This document shows positions 23,964-33,642 of a stretch of 64,000 nucleotides of DNA, piece after piece. The notes under the pieces were generated by a model that was not told the DNA's origin, ran no database searches, and worked only from the letters and a program-made list of their open reading frames with translations. The stretch is taken from NCBI RefSeq assembly GCF_029931775.1, contig NC_079324.1, positions 64,301,268 to 64,365,267 on the forward strand, given 5' to 3'. Both the position numbers and the translations under genes were made by a program. Source of the stretch: Euleptes europaea. Lineage: Eukaryota; Chordata; Lepidosauria; Squamata; Sphaerodactylidae. Within the stretch, counting starts at the first letter, position 1. Every line of letters starts with the position of its first letter.

Positions 23964-24110
23964 ATTATTTATTTTATTTATTTATTTTTGTATTTGTAGC
24001 CCGCCCTCCCCCGGCAAAGCCGGGCTCAGGGCGGGTTACAACACCAAAATTTCCAATAGAATAATAACAATAAAATATATAAAACCATAAAACCACAGAA
24101 CAACCCGGTT
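23964..24110 (-). repeat. LINE-like 3' tail fragment
   Basis: A TTTATTTATTT run is followed by GTAGCCCGCCCTCCC and GGGCTCAGGGCGGGTTACAA and then an A-rich part. This is a common reptile repeat resembling the 3' end of a CR1/L2-like LINE in reverse. Confidence 0.5.
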
Positions 24111-24476
24111 AATTTAAAAGATGGTTGCCGTATATAAGTGCATACTGTAGCAGGTAAGGCCAACCATAGTATATAATCGGTTCGGCTATCCACCCTCAAA
24201 TAGGTCATAAACTGAGGGTGGGGAGTAGGGAGGCCAGCGCAGATTATTATCTGGCAGAGGCTGGAGATTGCCCCAGCACGTGGGAGGTGGGCCTCTGCTG
24301 GAGCTTGCCCCATGCAGTAGAGGCCCGAAGGTGGCCCGGTCTGGCCAGGCTGGCAGCGTGTCCCTGGATGGAGGAGCTGGGCAACTGTGGCTCCCCTTGG
24401 TCTGGGGGCAGTGTTCCTCACAAGGCTCCGCATCCCATTGGTGGCTGTAAACTCTTCAACTGCTTTGCCCTTCTAG

Positions 24477-24592
24477 GTCACCCTCTATGAGATGGAGAAT
24501 TTCCAAGGCAAGAAGTATGAACTGACAGCTGAGAGTCCCAATTTGACAGAGGAGCTGGAGAAAGTGGGGTCCCTCCAGGTGGAGTCTGGCCC
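24477..24592 (+). CDS. CRYBB3: Beta-B3-crystallin, exon 3 (Greek-key motif 1)
   Basis: This 116-nt exon lies between acceptor CCCTTCTAG and donor GTGAGT. It encodes [20 protein letters not shown] and then the stretch ending [12 protein letters not shown], with a split proline (CC|G). It contains the crystallin Greek-key pattern Y.(M)ENFQG and the conserved Ser of VGS. The exon boundary equals the motif boundary, as in all beta-crystallins. Confidence 0.96.
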
Positions 24593-25107
24593 GTGAGTAT
24601 TGATCTGCTGGTGGGGAGGGGGCAAAGGACAATGGGGTGCAGCCTTCTACTGTCCCCAGGACTAGAAATCTTGCCTTTACAGTCTGACCTTTCTCAGGTC
24701 ACCTGGCAGAAAGCACCAGCAGAGTGAGCCAAAGGTGCCCTGGCTGGAGTTTTAGCCCCAAGGAGAGGCTTCTTGAAAAGAGGATTGCAGGTGGTGTTTA
24801 GCGGTTGGTAGAGTTTGCAAGGCTCATGACAACGTGTTTATTAAAGGCTGCTCTGTCTGGGGGTGGGGGTGCATGGGTCCACGACCCTGTGGATGACACG
24901 GGAGGTGCCAGGAAAGGGCATGCAGTCACAAAACCCCTCTTGCCCCCAAGTGACGTTGGCCGCAGTCAGGGATGTACACACTTCAGGCATCCGGGAAATC
25001 CCGTGCCCTGGCAACTCCGGAGTGGAACCTGCAGCCTGGATCTGTGGAGTGAAGGGAGGGCGGGCCAGTGTGCTGAAGAGGCTGAGGCCGAGCAAGTCTT
25101 TCCCCCC

Positions 25108-25310
25108 AAGAGGATAAGAACATAAGAGGAGCCCTGCAGGGTGAGACCCGCCCAGCATCGTGTCTCAGGGGCCGACCAGTTGCCCTGGAGGGCCAGCAAC
25201 AAGGCACAGAGGCTGAGGTTTTCCCCGGATGCTGCATCCAGGCACTGGGATGCAGAGGTTGACAGCTTCTGAATGTGGAGATTCCCTTCAGTCACTATGG
25301 CTAGGACCTC
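25108..25310 (-). repeat. LINE 3'-tail repeat (GATCCAGCAGGG...CTTATGTTCTT type)
   Basis: The plus strand starts AAGAACATAAGAGGAGCCCT and later reads AACAAGGCACAGAGGCTGAG and CTTCTGAATGTGGAG. This is the reverse of the 3' tail seen in plus orientation ending at about 60373. Confidence 0.6.
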
Positions 25311-25595
25311 CCCCCCCCATGAAATTGTCTCACCCCCCCCCCCTTTAAAGCAATCCAGGAAATGACCAGGGCCACTGCAGGCCGGCCCCCCAACCACACA
25401 TTTCAGCAGGCGTATTGCCTATAGCTTTTGAAGCACTCCACTGGAGCTGCTGGGGCAAGAGTCTTGCTTTGTTTTAAAGGAAAGGTGTGATTCTCAGGAC
25501 CCTGGATTCTGGACCCAAATTGGTGTCCTGCCCCTGCTGACGGGGGGCTGTCATGTCGCAGCTGCCCCTGGTTCACTCCGGCCTCTCTTTTGCAG

Positions 25596-25728
25596 GTGGC
25601 TCGGCTTCGAGCGGCAGGCATTCAACGGGGAGCAATTTGTGCTGGAAAGGGGGGACTACCCCCGCTGGGACTCCTGGTCCAACAGCCACAGCAACGACTG
25701 CCTGATGTCCATCCGGCCCCTGCCAATT
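25596..25728 (+). CDS. CRYBB3: Beta-B3-crystallin, exon 4 (Greek-key motif 2)
   Basis: This 133-nt exon encodes motif 2: WLGFERQAFNGEQFVLERGD, then YPRWDSWSN. The phrase GDYPRWD.WSNS is diagnostic of beta-B crystallins. It completes the N-terminal domain and ends SIRPLPI, the start of the connecting peptide. The acceptor is CTTTTGCAG and the donor GTAAGT. The length is identical to exon 4 of CRYBB2. Confidence 0.97.
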
Positions 25729-26121
25729 GTAAGTCACTCGGGGCTCTCCCCTCTCCTCTTCTCCCCAGGCGGAGGAAGGCCCGTGGCGCAGACCATTCTC
25801 GGTGGCCTCGGGCGAGTGGCGCGCTCACCACCTGAGGCTCCCATCTGGGAGATGCTCCTTTGTGGGGAATGCCGGAGCGCTTGTGAAGTGAATGTCAGAG
25901 TCCTTTGCCTCGAGGCGAAGGCTCGGCTTCCCCATTTATTCCCCGTCCTCACAGGCAGCAGCACACTGTCTGCAGCCAGCCCAGAACATCGCTGCCTTAC
26001 GATCCCTTCTCCAGCACGACATGACCTGCCACACGGGCATCTCCTGTGCTGTGGCAGAAGTGGGGCCATTTCAAAACAACTCTGCCCCCCCCCTTGTACT
26101 GCTTCTCTCCCCCTCCCACAG

Positions 26122-26264
26122 GATAGTGCTGATCATAAGATCCACCTCTTTGAAAACTCCAGTTATGGAGGGAGGAAGATGGAGATTGTGGAGGACGACG
26201 TCCCCAGTTTGTGGGCGCATGGCTTCCAGGACCGCGTGGCCAGCGTCAAGGCCCTGAATGGAAT
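26122..26264 (+). CDS. CRYBB3: Beta-B3-crystallin, exon 5 (Greek-key motif 3)
   Basis: This 143-nt exon starts with the linker residues DSADHKIHLFENSSYGGRKM and continues through [20 protein letters not shown] to KALNG. The block [23 protein letters not shown] is nearly invariant in CRYBB3. Acceptor CTCCCACAG, donor GTAAGG. The last codon is split AT|A and encodes Ile where the human protein has Thr. Confidence 0.97.
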
Positions 26265-26310
26265 GTAAGGAGGGGGGGCTTCCTAAGGGGGGGTCCTGGG
26301 CATGACCACT

Positions 26311-26528
26311 TGAACACATCACATCAAGCTGCCTTATACTGAATCAGACTCTTGGTCCATCAAAATCAGTATTGTCTACTCAGACAGGCAGCGGCTCTCC
26401 AGGGTCTCAGGCAGAGAAAGTCTTTGACATCACCTACTTGCCTATCCCTTTAACTGGAGATGCTAGGGATTGAACCTGGGACCTTCTGCATGCCAAGCAG
26501 AGGCTCTACCACTGAGCCACGGCCCCTC
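26311..26528 (-). repeat. Alanine-tRNA-like SINE in CRYBB3 intron 5
   Basis: This is a near full-length copy, with the reverse complement reading GTGGCTCAGTGGTAGAGCCT then GGTTCAATCCC. It directly abuts a second, 5'-complete but 3'-short copy. Confidence 0.88.
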
Positions 26529-26703
26529 CCCTTGTCAAAGTCAGTACTGTCTACTCAGACTGGCAGCGGCTCTCCAGGGTCTCAGGCAGAGGTCTTTCAC
26601 ATCACCTACTGCCTGGTGTTTTTAACTGGACATACTGGGGATTGAACCTGGGACCTTCTGCATGCCAAGCAGAGGCTTTCCCACTGAGCCACAGCCCCTA
26701 CCC
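26529..26703 (-). repeat. Second alanine-tRNA-like SINE, tandem partner
   Basis: The same family and orientation as the copy before it, lacking the last ~40 bp of the 3' end. Head and box B are intact. The two may be a tandem retroposed dimer or independent insertions at one site. Confidence 0.82.
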
Positions 26704-27285
26704 CACTTCCTTTGGGGTGCCAAGCCCTGAGCTTGCTTGCCCTGCTGGCCATAAGCCAAGAGGGGCTGCAAAATTTGAACCCCCGCCCCCAGCTTTCCCT
26801 TAACCAACCCACTATGGCAAGTGGGGTTGGGGGTGGAAGGAGGGTTAGGACAGGAACATTCTGAATCAGGGGCACCTGCGTAAATCCCATGCCTCCCCCG
26901 AGGCTGGCAAGGGGGCGGGGCAGGGCCCAAGGAGAGTTTGCGACCTGCCTGATCCCAGGGTAGCTTAGAGCAAGGATGGAAGCAGCCGCGGTTGGATTCT
27001 GCAGCACAGGATTCAATTGTAAAATTGGTAGGGGGGCGGGGGCTACAAGCATGTTGATGGAGAAAGATTTTTGTGTGGGGGGGTTACATTTTAGTGCTCA
27101 GAATCTACGACAGGTTTCCCAGCTTATGTCACACAAGCAGTAGCTAGTGGAGTCCAGAGGGAACCAGGAAAGGATGGCCACGTCCTGGATCTCCCACCCC
27201 GTGCTGTTGGCCAGGCGGGCAGGGGGATTTCTGGCCTCTGCGACTGACCTGGGCCCATCTTGCCTTTGTCTCTCTGGCTGCGCAG

Positions 27286-27451
27286 ATGGGTGGGCTATGA
27301 ATACCCCGGGTACCGTGGCCGGCAGTATGTCTTCGAGAAGGGCGAGTACCGGCACTGGAACGAGTGGGATGCCAGCCAGCCCCTGATCCAGTCCATGCGG
27401 CGAATCCGGGACCAGCAGTGGCACAAGCGGGGCTGCTTTGAGGGGAGCTAA
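27286..27451 (+). CDS. CRYBB3: Beta-B3-crystallin, exon 6 (Greek-key motif 4) with stop
   Basis: The final exon encodes [20 protein letters not shown] and then [20 protein letters not shown], ending [14 protein letters not shown] and stop TAA (27449-27451). [26 protein letters not shown] is the hallmark of beta-B3. The predicted whole protein is 210 residues, against 211 in human. All key Greek-key glycines and tryptophans are present, so the gene looks intact. Confidence 0.98.
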
Positions 27452-27553
27452 ATGGACGGGGCTTGGCCTGGGCCATGGAGGGGCAGAAGCTCAGCTGTGC
27501 GAAGACCCTGGCCTGAGGCGCTGCCCAGCTCTAAATGGTTATGTGATACCCTC

Positions 27554-27559
27554 AATAAA
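27554..27559 (+). terminator. CRYBB3: CRYBB3 polyadenylation signal AATAAA
   Basis: A canonical AATAAA lies 103 bp after the stop, with GT-rich sequence (CTGTCAGTTGTCTCCCTGT) 20-40 bp further on. It gives a short 3' untranslated region, usual for crystallin mRNAs. Confidence 0.9.
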
Positions 27560-27599
27560 GATCTCAGCTACCCCACTGTCAGTTGTCTCCCTGTCCTTC

Positions 27600-28736
27600 A
27601 CTTCTCTCCTGCAAGACCCCACTTGGAGCTGTGGATGCAGCTGCTCACCAAAGGTAGACACAGATCTTGCTGGCCTCAGGAGAGCATGTAGACGCTTCTC
27701 GTGCAAGCTGGCCTCAGCCCCACCAACCCACAAGCAGCACCTCCTTTCCAAACGCAGCTCGCCTTGTGCCCTCCTGCAAAATGGACTCCCCCGTGGAGAG
27801 CTGCTCTGGCCAAACCTGATGGGATTGAAAGGGCGGAGGCTGTTGGAACGTCCCGATGCTACCCTTGTAGAAGAGTGACGCTGGAAGAGACAAAAGGCCT
27901 TGCTGGTGGGATGCCTATGGACACAGCCCTGCTGGTGTTGGCCCCCTTCTAAGCAGACTCACGGACGGGGGAGAGGATTCAGATGGGGCCCCCGGGTTGG
28001 TGATGGGAGGTCAACCTGTCCCCAGTGCTCTTTTCACAGTCTCCACTGACCCTACCTGTCCTGTGGGGAAGAACATTTGCCTCAAGGCTGTGCAGACAGA
28101 ACCCTGGGGACAGCCCGGGTGCAAAAAGGGCATGTACGGATGTGGGGGAGACTGACCCCCCCCAATGCCATGGCCTTGGTCTGAATTCACACACACACAC
28201 ACACAAGGCTGGTATTTAAAGTGAAAAGCCAAAAAAGGAGGAAGAGGAGTTTCTGGCTCTGCCATTGCCTCTCTGAAGAATGACTTTGTCGTAGCGTACT
28301 TTGCTGTGGGGGGAGGGGGGAGGGCCCCCAACCTGCACAGTATGTCAGAGAACAACCAACTTCTGGCTCTCTGGAGCAGAGATGAGTCCAAGCTCTGAGG
28401 AGAGCAGGTGTGCTGTCTGCAGCGGGAGGGGCTGAGTATCGGGGGTCAGCACTCCGGACACAGAGGGCACCTGGCAACCCGGCATCTAAGCCAAAGGACC
28501 ACCACCACCACACACAAACTGTTAATGCCCAGCAAGAGTGAGAACAGTGGAGAGAGACTCCATGGGGGCATGGATGTTAGGGGTGGAGGCCCCATTACCA
28601 ATGCCTGAAAAGGGGGTGGAGGTCTTGTCAAGATGAGTGGTTTGGTCACAACCTCCTTTCCCTCTGTCCTGTTAAGGAACACCGTTTTGACCCATTAGCC
28701 AACCTGATAAACACACATCAACATGCCTCGGTCTGC
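27600..28736. other. Intergenic DNA between CRYBB3 and CRYBB2, unassigned
   Basis: No exon or known repeat is seen. A short CA run lies at 28190-28205 and C/G-rich tracts near 28305. Confidence 0.4.
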
Positions 28737-28946
28737 GCACTCATGAAGCTGCCTTACAGTGACTCAGGCCCTCGGTCCATCCAAGTCCATATTGTCAACT
28801 CAGACTGGCAGCAGCTCTCCAAGGTTTCTGGTAGGGGTCTTTCACGTCACCTCCTCCATGGTCCTTTTAACTGGTGATGCTGGGGGTTGAACCTGGGACC
28901 TTCTGCATACCTAACAGATGCTCTACCACTGAGCCACAGCCCCTCC
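28737..28946 (-). repeat. Alanine-tRNA-like SINE
   Basis: A near full-length but somewhat older copy, with reverse-complement boxes GTGGCTCAGTGGTAGAGCAT and GGTTCAACCCC. Confidence 0.86.
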
Positions 28947-29689
28947 TCATAAAACCAGGCCCATGGGGCATGGGAGAGCCACCCCCTCCCCACCTGTGCC
29001 AAAGAAGTCCTCCATCTGTGCCCCCAGCTCTTGAGTCAGGCTACACCAAAGGCCACTTTCTGGCCACTCAGGGGCAGGCAGGCAGTTGGAGGGTGCCCCC
29101 CAGCCCTCCTGGCCAGCAGCTGTCTCCCCTTCCTAGCTCTGCAAGCCAGGCCTCCAAGGGAAAGGGCCATGCTGAGCTTGTGGAGGTGGCCCAGGGCGGT
29201 CATTTTCTTAATGCGGTCATCTCTGAAGAGTGGAGTTCCCAGTTCCCCAGAGGGACACTTGCCAATTGCCCAGAAACAAACACAGGGGGGAGGAAGGATG
29301 GGGGGCCACTCAGAGCTCATGCGTGCATTCACATGGCTATCCCTTCTTAGGGCCACTGCCCTGGGATGATAGCCAGCCCTAGACTGTGGGCTGGATCCTG
29401 CGGATTAATTCCATTACGGGATCCTCTTGTGACAAAGGTAAGCTCCTTGTGCTGATGAAACGGGCTACCAATAGCAGCCTGAGCCGCAGGATCCAATCCT
29501 GTGTACGGGAGCTGAGGCACATCGGAGGCTTTAGGATGAGGTACAGAAGCTCTCGACATCAGGAGCAGATGGAAAGGGGCTTGAGGCCCACCGGGAGCGT
29601 AGTGGTTTCAGGCTGAGATTCTTGCAAGGGTTGCTTTGCCCCTTGGTTTGATCCTGCCAGGCCTGCTCTTAACTGAGCGTGAAGACGGA

Positions 29690-30575
29690 GAAACGATTTT
29701 GTATTAGCTTTAGCTTAGCATCACTTGTTCTCCATTTTGGGTGTCTCGAATTTTGCTTTGTGGTTGTGGAGGCCGAGCAGAGCTCAGGGATAACAAGGTG
29801 CACCTGCAGCCTGTTACCAGGCAGACAAGACCTGTTCAAGGACCAGCCAACATACCAGCCTAATTGGAGAACTCGTTTCATCTGTGGGAGGTTGGGAGGG
29901 GGGGAATGATCTCACCCTTCACTCCTAGGAACCCAGACTGGCCTAAACCGGTCTGAACCATCTGGAGACTTCTCCGTAGCATCACCACTGATTGGAACTC
30001 ATGGGTCATCTGACTAGGGTCCCCTTTGCCATAAGTTCAGCCATGCTCAATAGCATGTTAACCTTCCTTATTGTCTGTACTGATCTGCACGTTATTCTAC
30101 TTGACTCAGTGCAAGAATAGGGGAGGCACCGTGGCTCAGTGGTAGAGCATCTGCTTGGCATGAAGAAGATCCCAAGTTCAATCCCCGGCATCTTTAGTTA
30201 AAGAGACTAGGCAAGTAGGCGATGTGAAAGACCTCTGCCAGAGATCCTGGGGAGCTGCTGCTGGTCTGAGTAGACAATACTGACTTTGATAGACCGAGGG
30301 TCTGATTCAGTAGAAGGCAGCTTCATGTGTTCATGTTCCTATGTTCAAGAAACCAAGGCCTGAACCAGCTTAGCTTGATAGCAAGAACATTAGCTATGTA
30401 ATAGAGTAGTAAGTATAATTAGACAGACTTTTGTTATTTTCTTGCCAGCGTGCCTATAAGAATTCTGTAACTTGCATTTTAATTAATTAGACTTTTTATT
30501 TCTTAGTAAACCTTTTACATTTAAAAGGTGGTGTGAGCTAACTGGCCTGACTCAGTTACCTTGCAACGCGGCTGG
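29690..30575 (+). mobile_element. LTR-like fossil of a retrovirus-related element
   Basis: An AT-richer block has promoter-like and polyadenylation-like parts and is followed by TGGGGGCTC, which resembles the start of a proline-tRNA primer-binding site. It looks like one LTR of an old endogenous-retrovirus-like element with no coding part nearby, so the element is broken. A SINE of the alanine-tRNA-like family (30121-30340) inserted into it, so it predates that SINE. Boundaries are approximate. Confidence 0.35.
30121..30340 (+). repeat. Alanine-tRNA-like SINE inside the LTR-like block
   Basis: Boxes GTGGCTCAGTGGTAGAGCAT and GTTCAATCCCC, the body GAGTAGACAATACTGAC and the tail CTTCATGTGTTCATG are present. 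Flanks GCAAGAATA and TCAAGAAAC are similar and may be a decayed target duplication. Confidence 0.88.
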
Positions 30576-30654
30576 GGGCTCAGGAGAGGGCAGCCAGTCG
30601 TGATACCAAGACAGCAGGCAGACTCAAATTACCTTTGTATTTTATTTTATTTTA

Positions 30655-30865
30655 CTTTTTGCTTCCAAGTTGCAGCTGACTTGTGGTGACCCTGTAGGGC
30701 TTGCAAGGCAAGAGACATTCAGAGGTGGTTTGCCATCGCCTGCCTCTGTGTAGCAAACCTGGACTTCTTCGGTGGTCTCCCACCCAACTACCAGCCAGGG
30801 CCAGCTCTGCTAAGCTTCCAAGCTGTGATGAGATTGGGCTTGTCAAGGCTCTTCAGGCTCCTAAA
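30655..30865 (-). repeat. 5S-rRNA-derived SINE with BovB-like tail
   Basis: The plus strand shows the tail AGTTGCAGCTGACTTGTGGT, the shared block GGTGGTTTGCCATCGCCTGC, and the reverse 5S part GTCTCCCACCCAACTACCAG. The 5S box region is mutated, so this is an older copy. Confidence 0.75.
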
Positions 30866-30917
30866 AATCCCTACATACAGCAAGAAATAGTCTCAAGATC
30901 GTTATTGTTATTAGTAG

Positions 30918-31115
30918 TGGAAAAGAGCCAGAGTCCAGGAGCGCCTTAAAGACTAACAAAATTTCTGGCAGGGTATGAGCTTTCGTGAGCCACAACTTAC
31001 TCCTTCAGATACCCTGAAAGCTCCTACCCTGCCAGAAATTTTGTTAGTCTTTAAGGTGGCACTGAACTCTTGCTCTTTTCTACTGCTGGTGACAGACTAA
31101 CATGGCTACCCATCG
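30918..31115 (-). mobile_element. Palindromic Penelope-like element with hammerhead-like fold
   Basis: Two arms of about 70 bp are nearly perfect inverted repeats: ACTAACAAAATTTCTGGCAG near 30950 and its complement CTGCCAGAAATTTTGTTAGT near 31040. The left arm carries, on the minus strand, stem I CAGGGTAT/ATACCCTG (31016-31009 with 30976-30969), CTGAAGG (31008-31002), a stem II hairpin (31000-30985) and GAAA-GCTC (30984-30977). This is hammerhead architecture. Assignment to Penelope-like elements is inference from that architecture. Confidence 0.5.
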
Positions 31116-31134
31116 TGATCTATTATTATTATTG

Positions 31135-31345
31135 TTTGCTATCAATTCACAGCAGACTTATGGCATCCCGGTAGGATTTTCAGGGCAAGAGACCAAGAGA
31201 GGTGGTTTTGCCACTGCCTGCCTCTGCGTAGCAACCCTGGACTTCCTTGGTGGTCTCCCATCCAACTACTAACCAGAGCCGACTCTTGCTTAGCTTCCAA
31301 TATCTGAGGAGATCAGGCCAGCCTGCGCCATCCAGGTCAGGGCCA
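31135..31345 (-). repeat. 5S-rRNA-derived SINE with BovB-like tail
   Basis: The plus strand reads CAGCAGACTTATGGCATCCC (tail), GGTGGTTTTGCCACTGCCTG (shared block), then GGTCTCCCATCCAACTACTA and TTGCTTAGCTTCC (reverse 5S box region). This second copy lies only 270 bp after the first, with the palindromic element between them. Confidence 0.78.
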
Positions 31346-32435
31346 ATATTATTCAAGTCACATTAATTGTGCTTTTTGATCCTGCAAATGCATTCTTGTT
31401 TTATAAATTTAACACAAACTGCTGTGCCGTGGGGACTTGATAAAAAGGAACCAGAGCAGATGTGGCTGAAGTCTGCCTGGCCCTCCTCCGAATGAGAGGG
31501 AAGCAGACTTGGGGGGCACCCCCAGATCGTTCTTTGACAGCAGAGGCAATTGCTGACCTCCAGCTCCAGAAAGCTGGGCCCTTTCCAGAGGCCTCTCTTT
31601 CACTGGTACAGTTTCTGCTTTCTGCCCGCCTGTCTTTGCCCACTGCTGGTCATTTGGCACCTTCCTGGGCATTTACCAGCAGGCTGAAAGTGGGCCAAAT
31701 ACCAGTGGCCAAAGTGCGACTTCCCATTTTTGGCTTCAGGCCTCCCAAGAGAGAGAGAGAGAGCTCTTGTGACAAATGCAAGTTACTTTCACCCTTTTAC
31801 AAGCTTGCCATGGAATATGTGTGTGTGTGTGTGTGTGTGTGTGTAGGGGGTTGTGGGGGGCGGGTGAGTGGGGGTGTTTACACGTGAGTGGCGGGCCTGC
31901 AGAGCTTGGAGCTGCAGTTGGAGTTCCACCTGAGCGCAAAACCAAAGTGCCTTCATTTTGTAAAGCTAACTTAGGAATCTTCCGTCTTCTTGAGGTGCCA
32001 CTACTTAAAGCAGGTCGTTGGAGAACTGGGGCTGTTTTGGCATCAGCTGAGTGAGTTTTGACCTGGAGCACGTCTCCCCTTTGTTTGGAGACAGCTTGCT
32101 CCGGCTGGAGCGATCTGTGGCTCACGAAAGCAAGAACTCTGTTGGTTTGTTTGGTGCTGAAGACCCCGGGAGGTTTGGGCTGCAAAGACTGGACCAGCTG
32201 CCCTTGGTGACTGGCCCTCTTCTGTTGGGAGTCCTGCAGCTGCAGCCTCTTCCTGGGCTGCGTCTCTGCCCCCTCCCCAGGTCCTTCTCCATGGAGCCTG
32301 AAGGCTGCCTCCCAGTTTTTCTTTGGAGATTCGGCTTCCTATATTTTGATGACCTCTACTTTTGAATTTTGATCTGAAGGTGAAGGAAGGGCCAGATTGT
32401 AATCCAAGCTGCATCTTCTTTTGTTTATTCCCCCA
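31346..32435. other. Intergenic DNA with GT microsatellite
   Basis: A GT run of about 27 bp lies at 31818-31844. Otherwise no gene or repeat family is recognised. The weak open frames have no known domain. Confidence 0.4.
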
Positions 32436-32600
32436 GGTGGTCTAGTGGTCAGAGTGTTGGGCCAGGACCCCGGAGGTTCAGATTCAAAGCTCCACTCTGC
32501 CATGGAAGCCTACTGGGTGACCTTGGGCCAGGCATACACTCTAAGTCTAACCTACCTCACAGGGTTGTTGTGATGGTAAAGTGGAAGAGGAAAGGCAACA
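32436..32600 (+). repeat. tRNA-headed SINE (same group as 2106)
   Basis: GGTGGTCTAGTGGTCAGAGT and GGTTCAGATTC form the head. The body has CTCTGCCATGGAAGCCTACT and GGGTGACCTTGGGCCAGGCA. The copy lacks the A-rich tail. Confidence 0.72.
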
Positions 32601-33478
32601 GGAACAGCTCCCTGCCCTCCTCTTGAGTGACAGCCCAGTGTTATCCCGTTCTTGGTTCATACATGGGTACTGGTGGTTCCAATCAATTCTCCCAGTCACC
32701 ACTTTATCCTCTCGCCCTACAAGATCAGTTGGACCAAGAGTGTGACCAGTTCAAGGAACTGGCACCCTTCTTCCAGATGTTGAGGGAGCCTTGTGAAGCC
32801 CTACTCCGGGTTGTCCAGTGTGGCCGTGCCCTGGGAGGGCTCCTGGAACCACCCAGAGAAAAGCAGGATATACATGTTTTAATAAAACAACAGATAAAGA
32901 ATTGAGGTATCAGTACTGTAAAAGATGAGCCTGCTAATAGCTGCTTTGGGATCCAAGAATGCCACCCCTGCAGGGCTGGGCCAGGACAGGAGCCATGGAG
33001 AGGCTCGGGCTGAAGGGCCCAGCTGGTGGTGCCTTGCAAACAGCATGGCGTTTGTGGGGGGGGGGCACAATCTGAAGCCCAGCGTGGGGAGCTGAGTTCT
33101 TATTCCCGCCCCCCCCCCATGTCTTCCTGAGGGCTCTAGACAGCATCTCCCCCTCCATCTGCCCGCTGACATGGAAGCCGCCATCATGTGCTGCCCAGCA
33201 GGGCCTGCCCTTTCTGCACTGGAGTGGATGTGCGCCCCCCCCCCCACGACAACTGCTGAGCAAGGCACATTGGCCCCTTGTCCCACAGGGATGGACTCCA
33301 GCCAGGCGAGTGTGGCACAAGCATTGTTCCCGAAGGATGCCCACGGGGCTTGGCACGAACCCTGCTGAGGCTGGCAAATCCCAATCTCCCGGCCCTGACA
33401 AAGGGGCCCGGCCCAAATGTGACAGCTCATGAAATCGCTTGGCCTCGGGGTCTTTAGCAGGACAAAAGGCAGTGTGGG

Positions 33479-33589
33479 GTCAGCTGGTCTTGGTTTTCAT
33501 TGCGCGTTAATCCAGCATTCTCCATACGGATCACACATTCCCGAGCCAGATGCACCGCCGGCACATTGAGGCGGCTGCCAGCTATAAAT
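33479..33589 (+). promoter_or_regulatory. CRYBB2: CRYBB2 core promoter
   Basis: A good TATA box TATAAAT lies at 33583-33589. Upstream are GTCAGCT (33479-33485, reverse GCTGAC, a half Maf recognition element) and TTAATCC (33507-33513, an OTX/PITX-type core). No full Maf element like that of CRYBB3 is seen. Lens-specific control through these sites is inferred. Confidence 0.6.
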
Positions 33590-33611
33590 TTTCACGCTCG
33601 GCCACAGTGCT

Positions 33612-33642
33612 TTTCAGTGGCATAAGGGCTTTGGTGCAACCG
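33612..33642 (+). other. CRYBB2: CRYBB2 non-coding exon 1 (inferred)
   Basis: The start is placed about 25-30 bp after the TATA box. The exon ends at donor CCG|GTAAGA (33642/33643). This fits the short untranslated first exon of the beta-crystallin family. Confidence 0.6.

Noticed and set aside
30121-30200. tRNA-like sequences with box A and box B (here and in all SINE heads)
   Set aside because: They are heads of SINEs with the family body attached, not folded tRNA genes.
31960-32420. Possible extra crystallin or unrelated exons between CRYBB3 and CRYBB2
   Set aside because: No Greek-key peptide and no paired splice sites were found in any frame.
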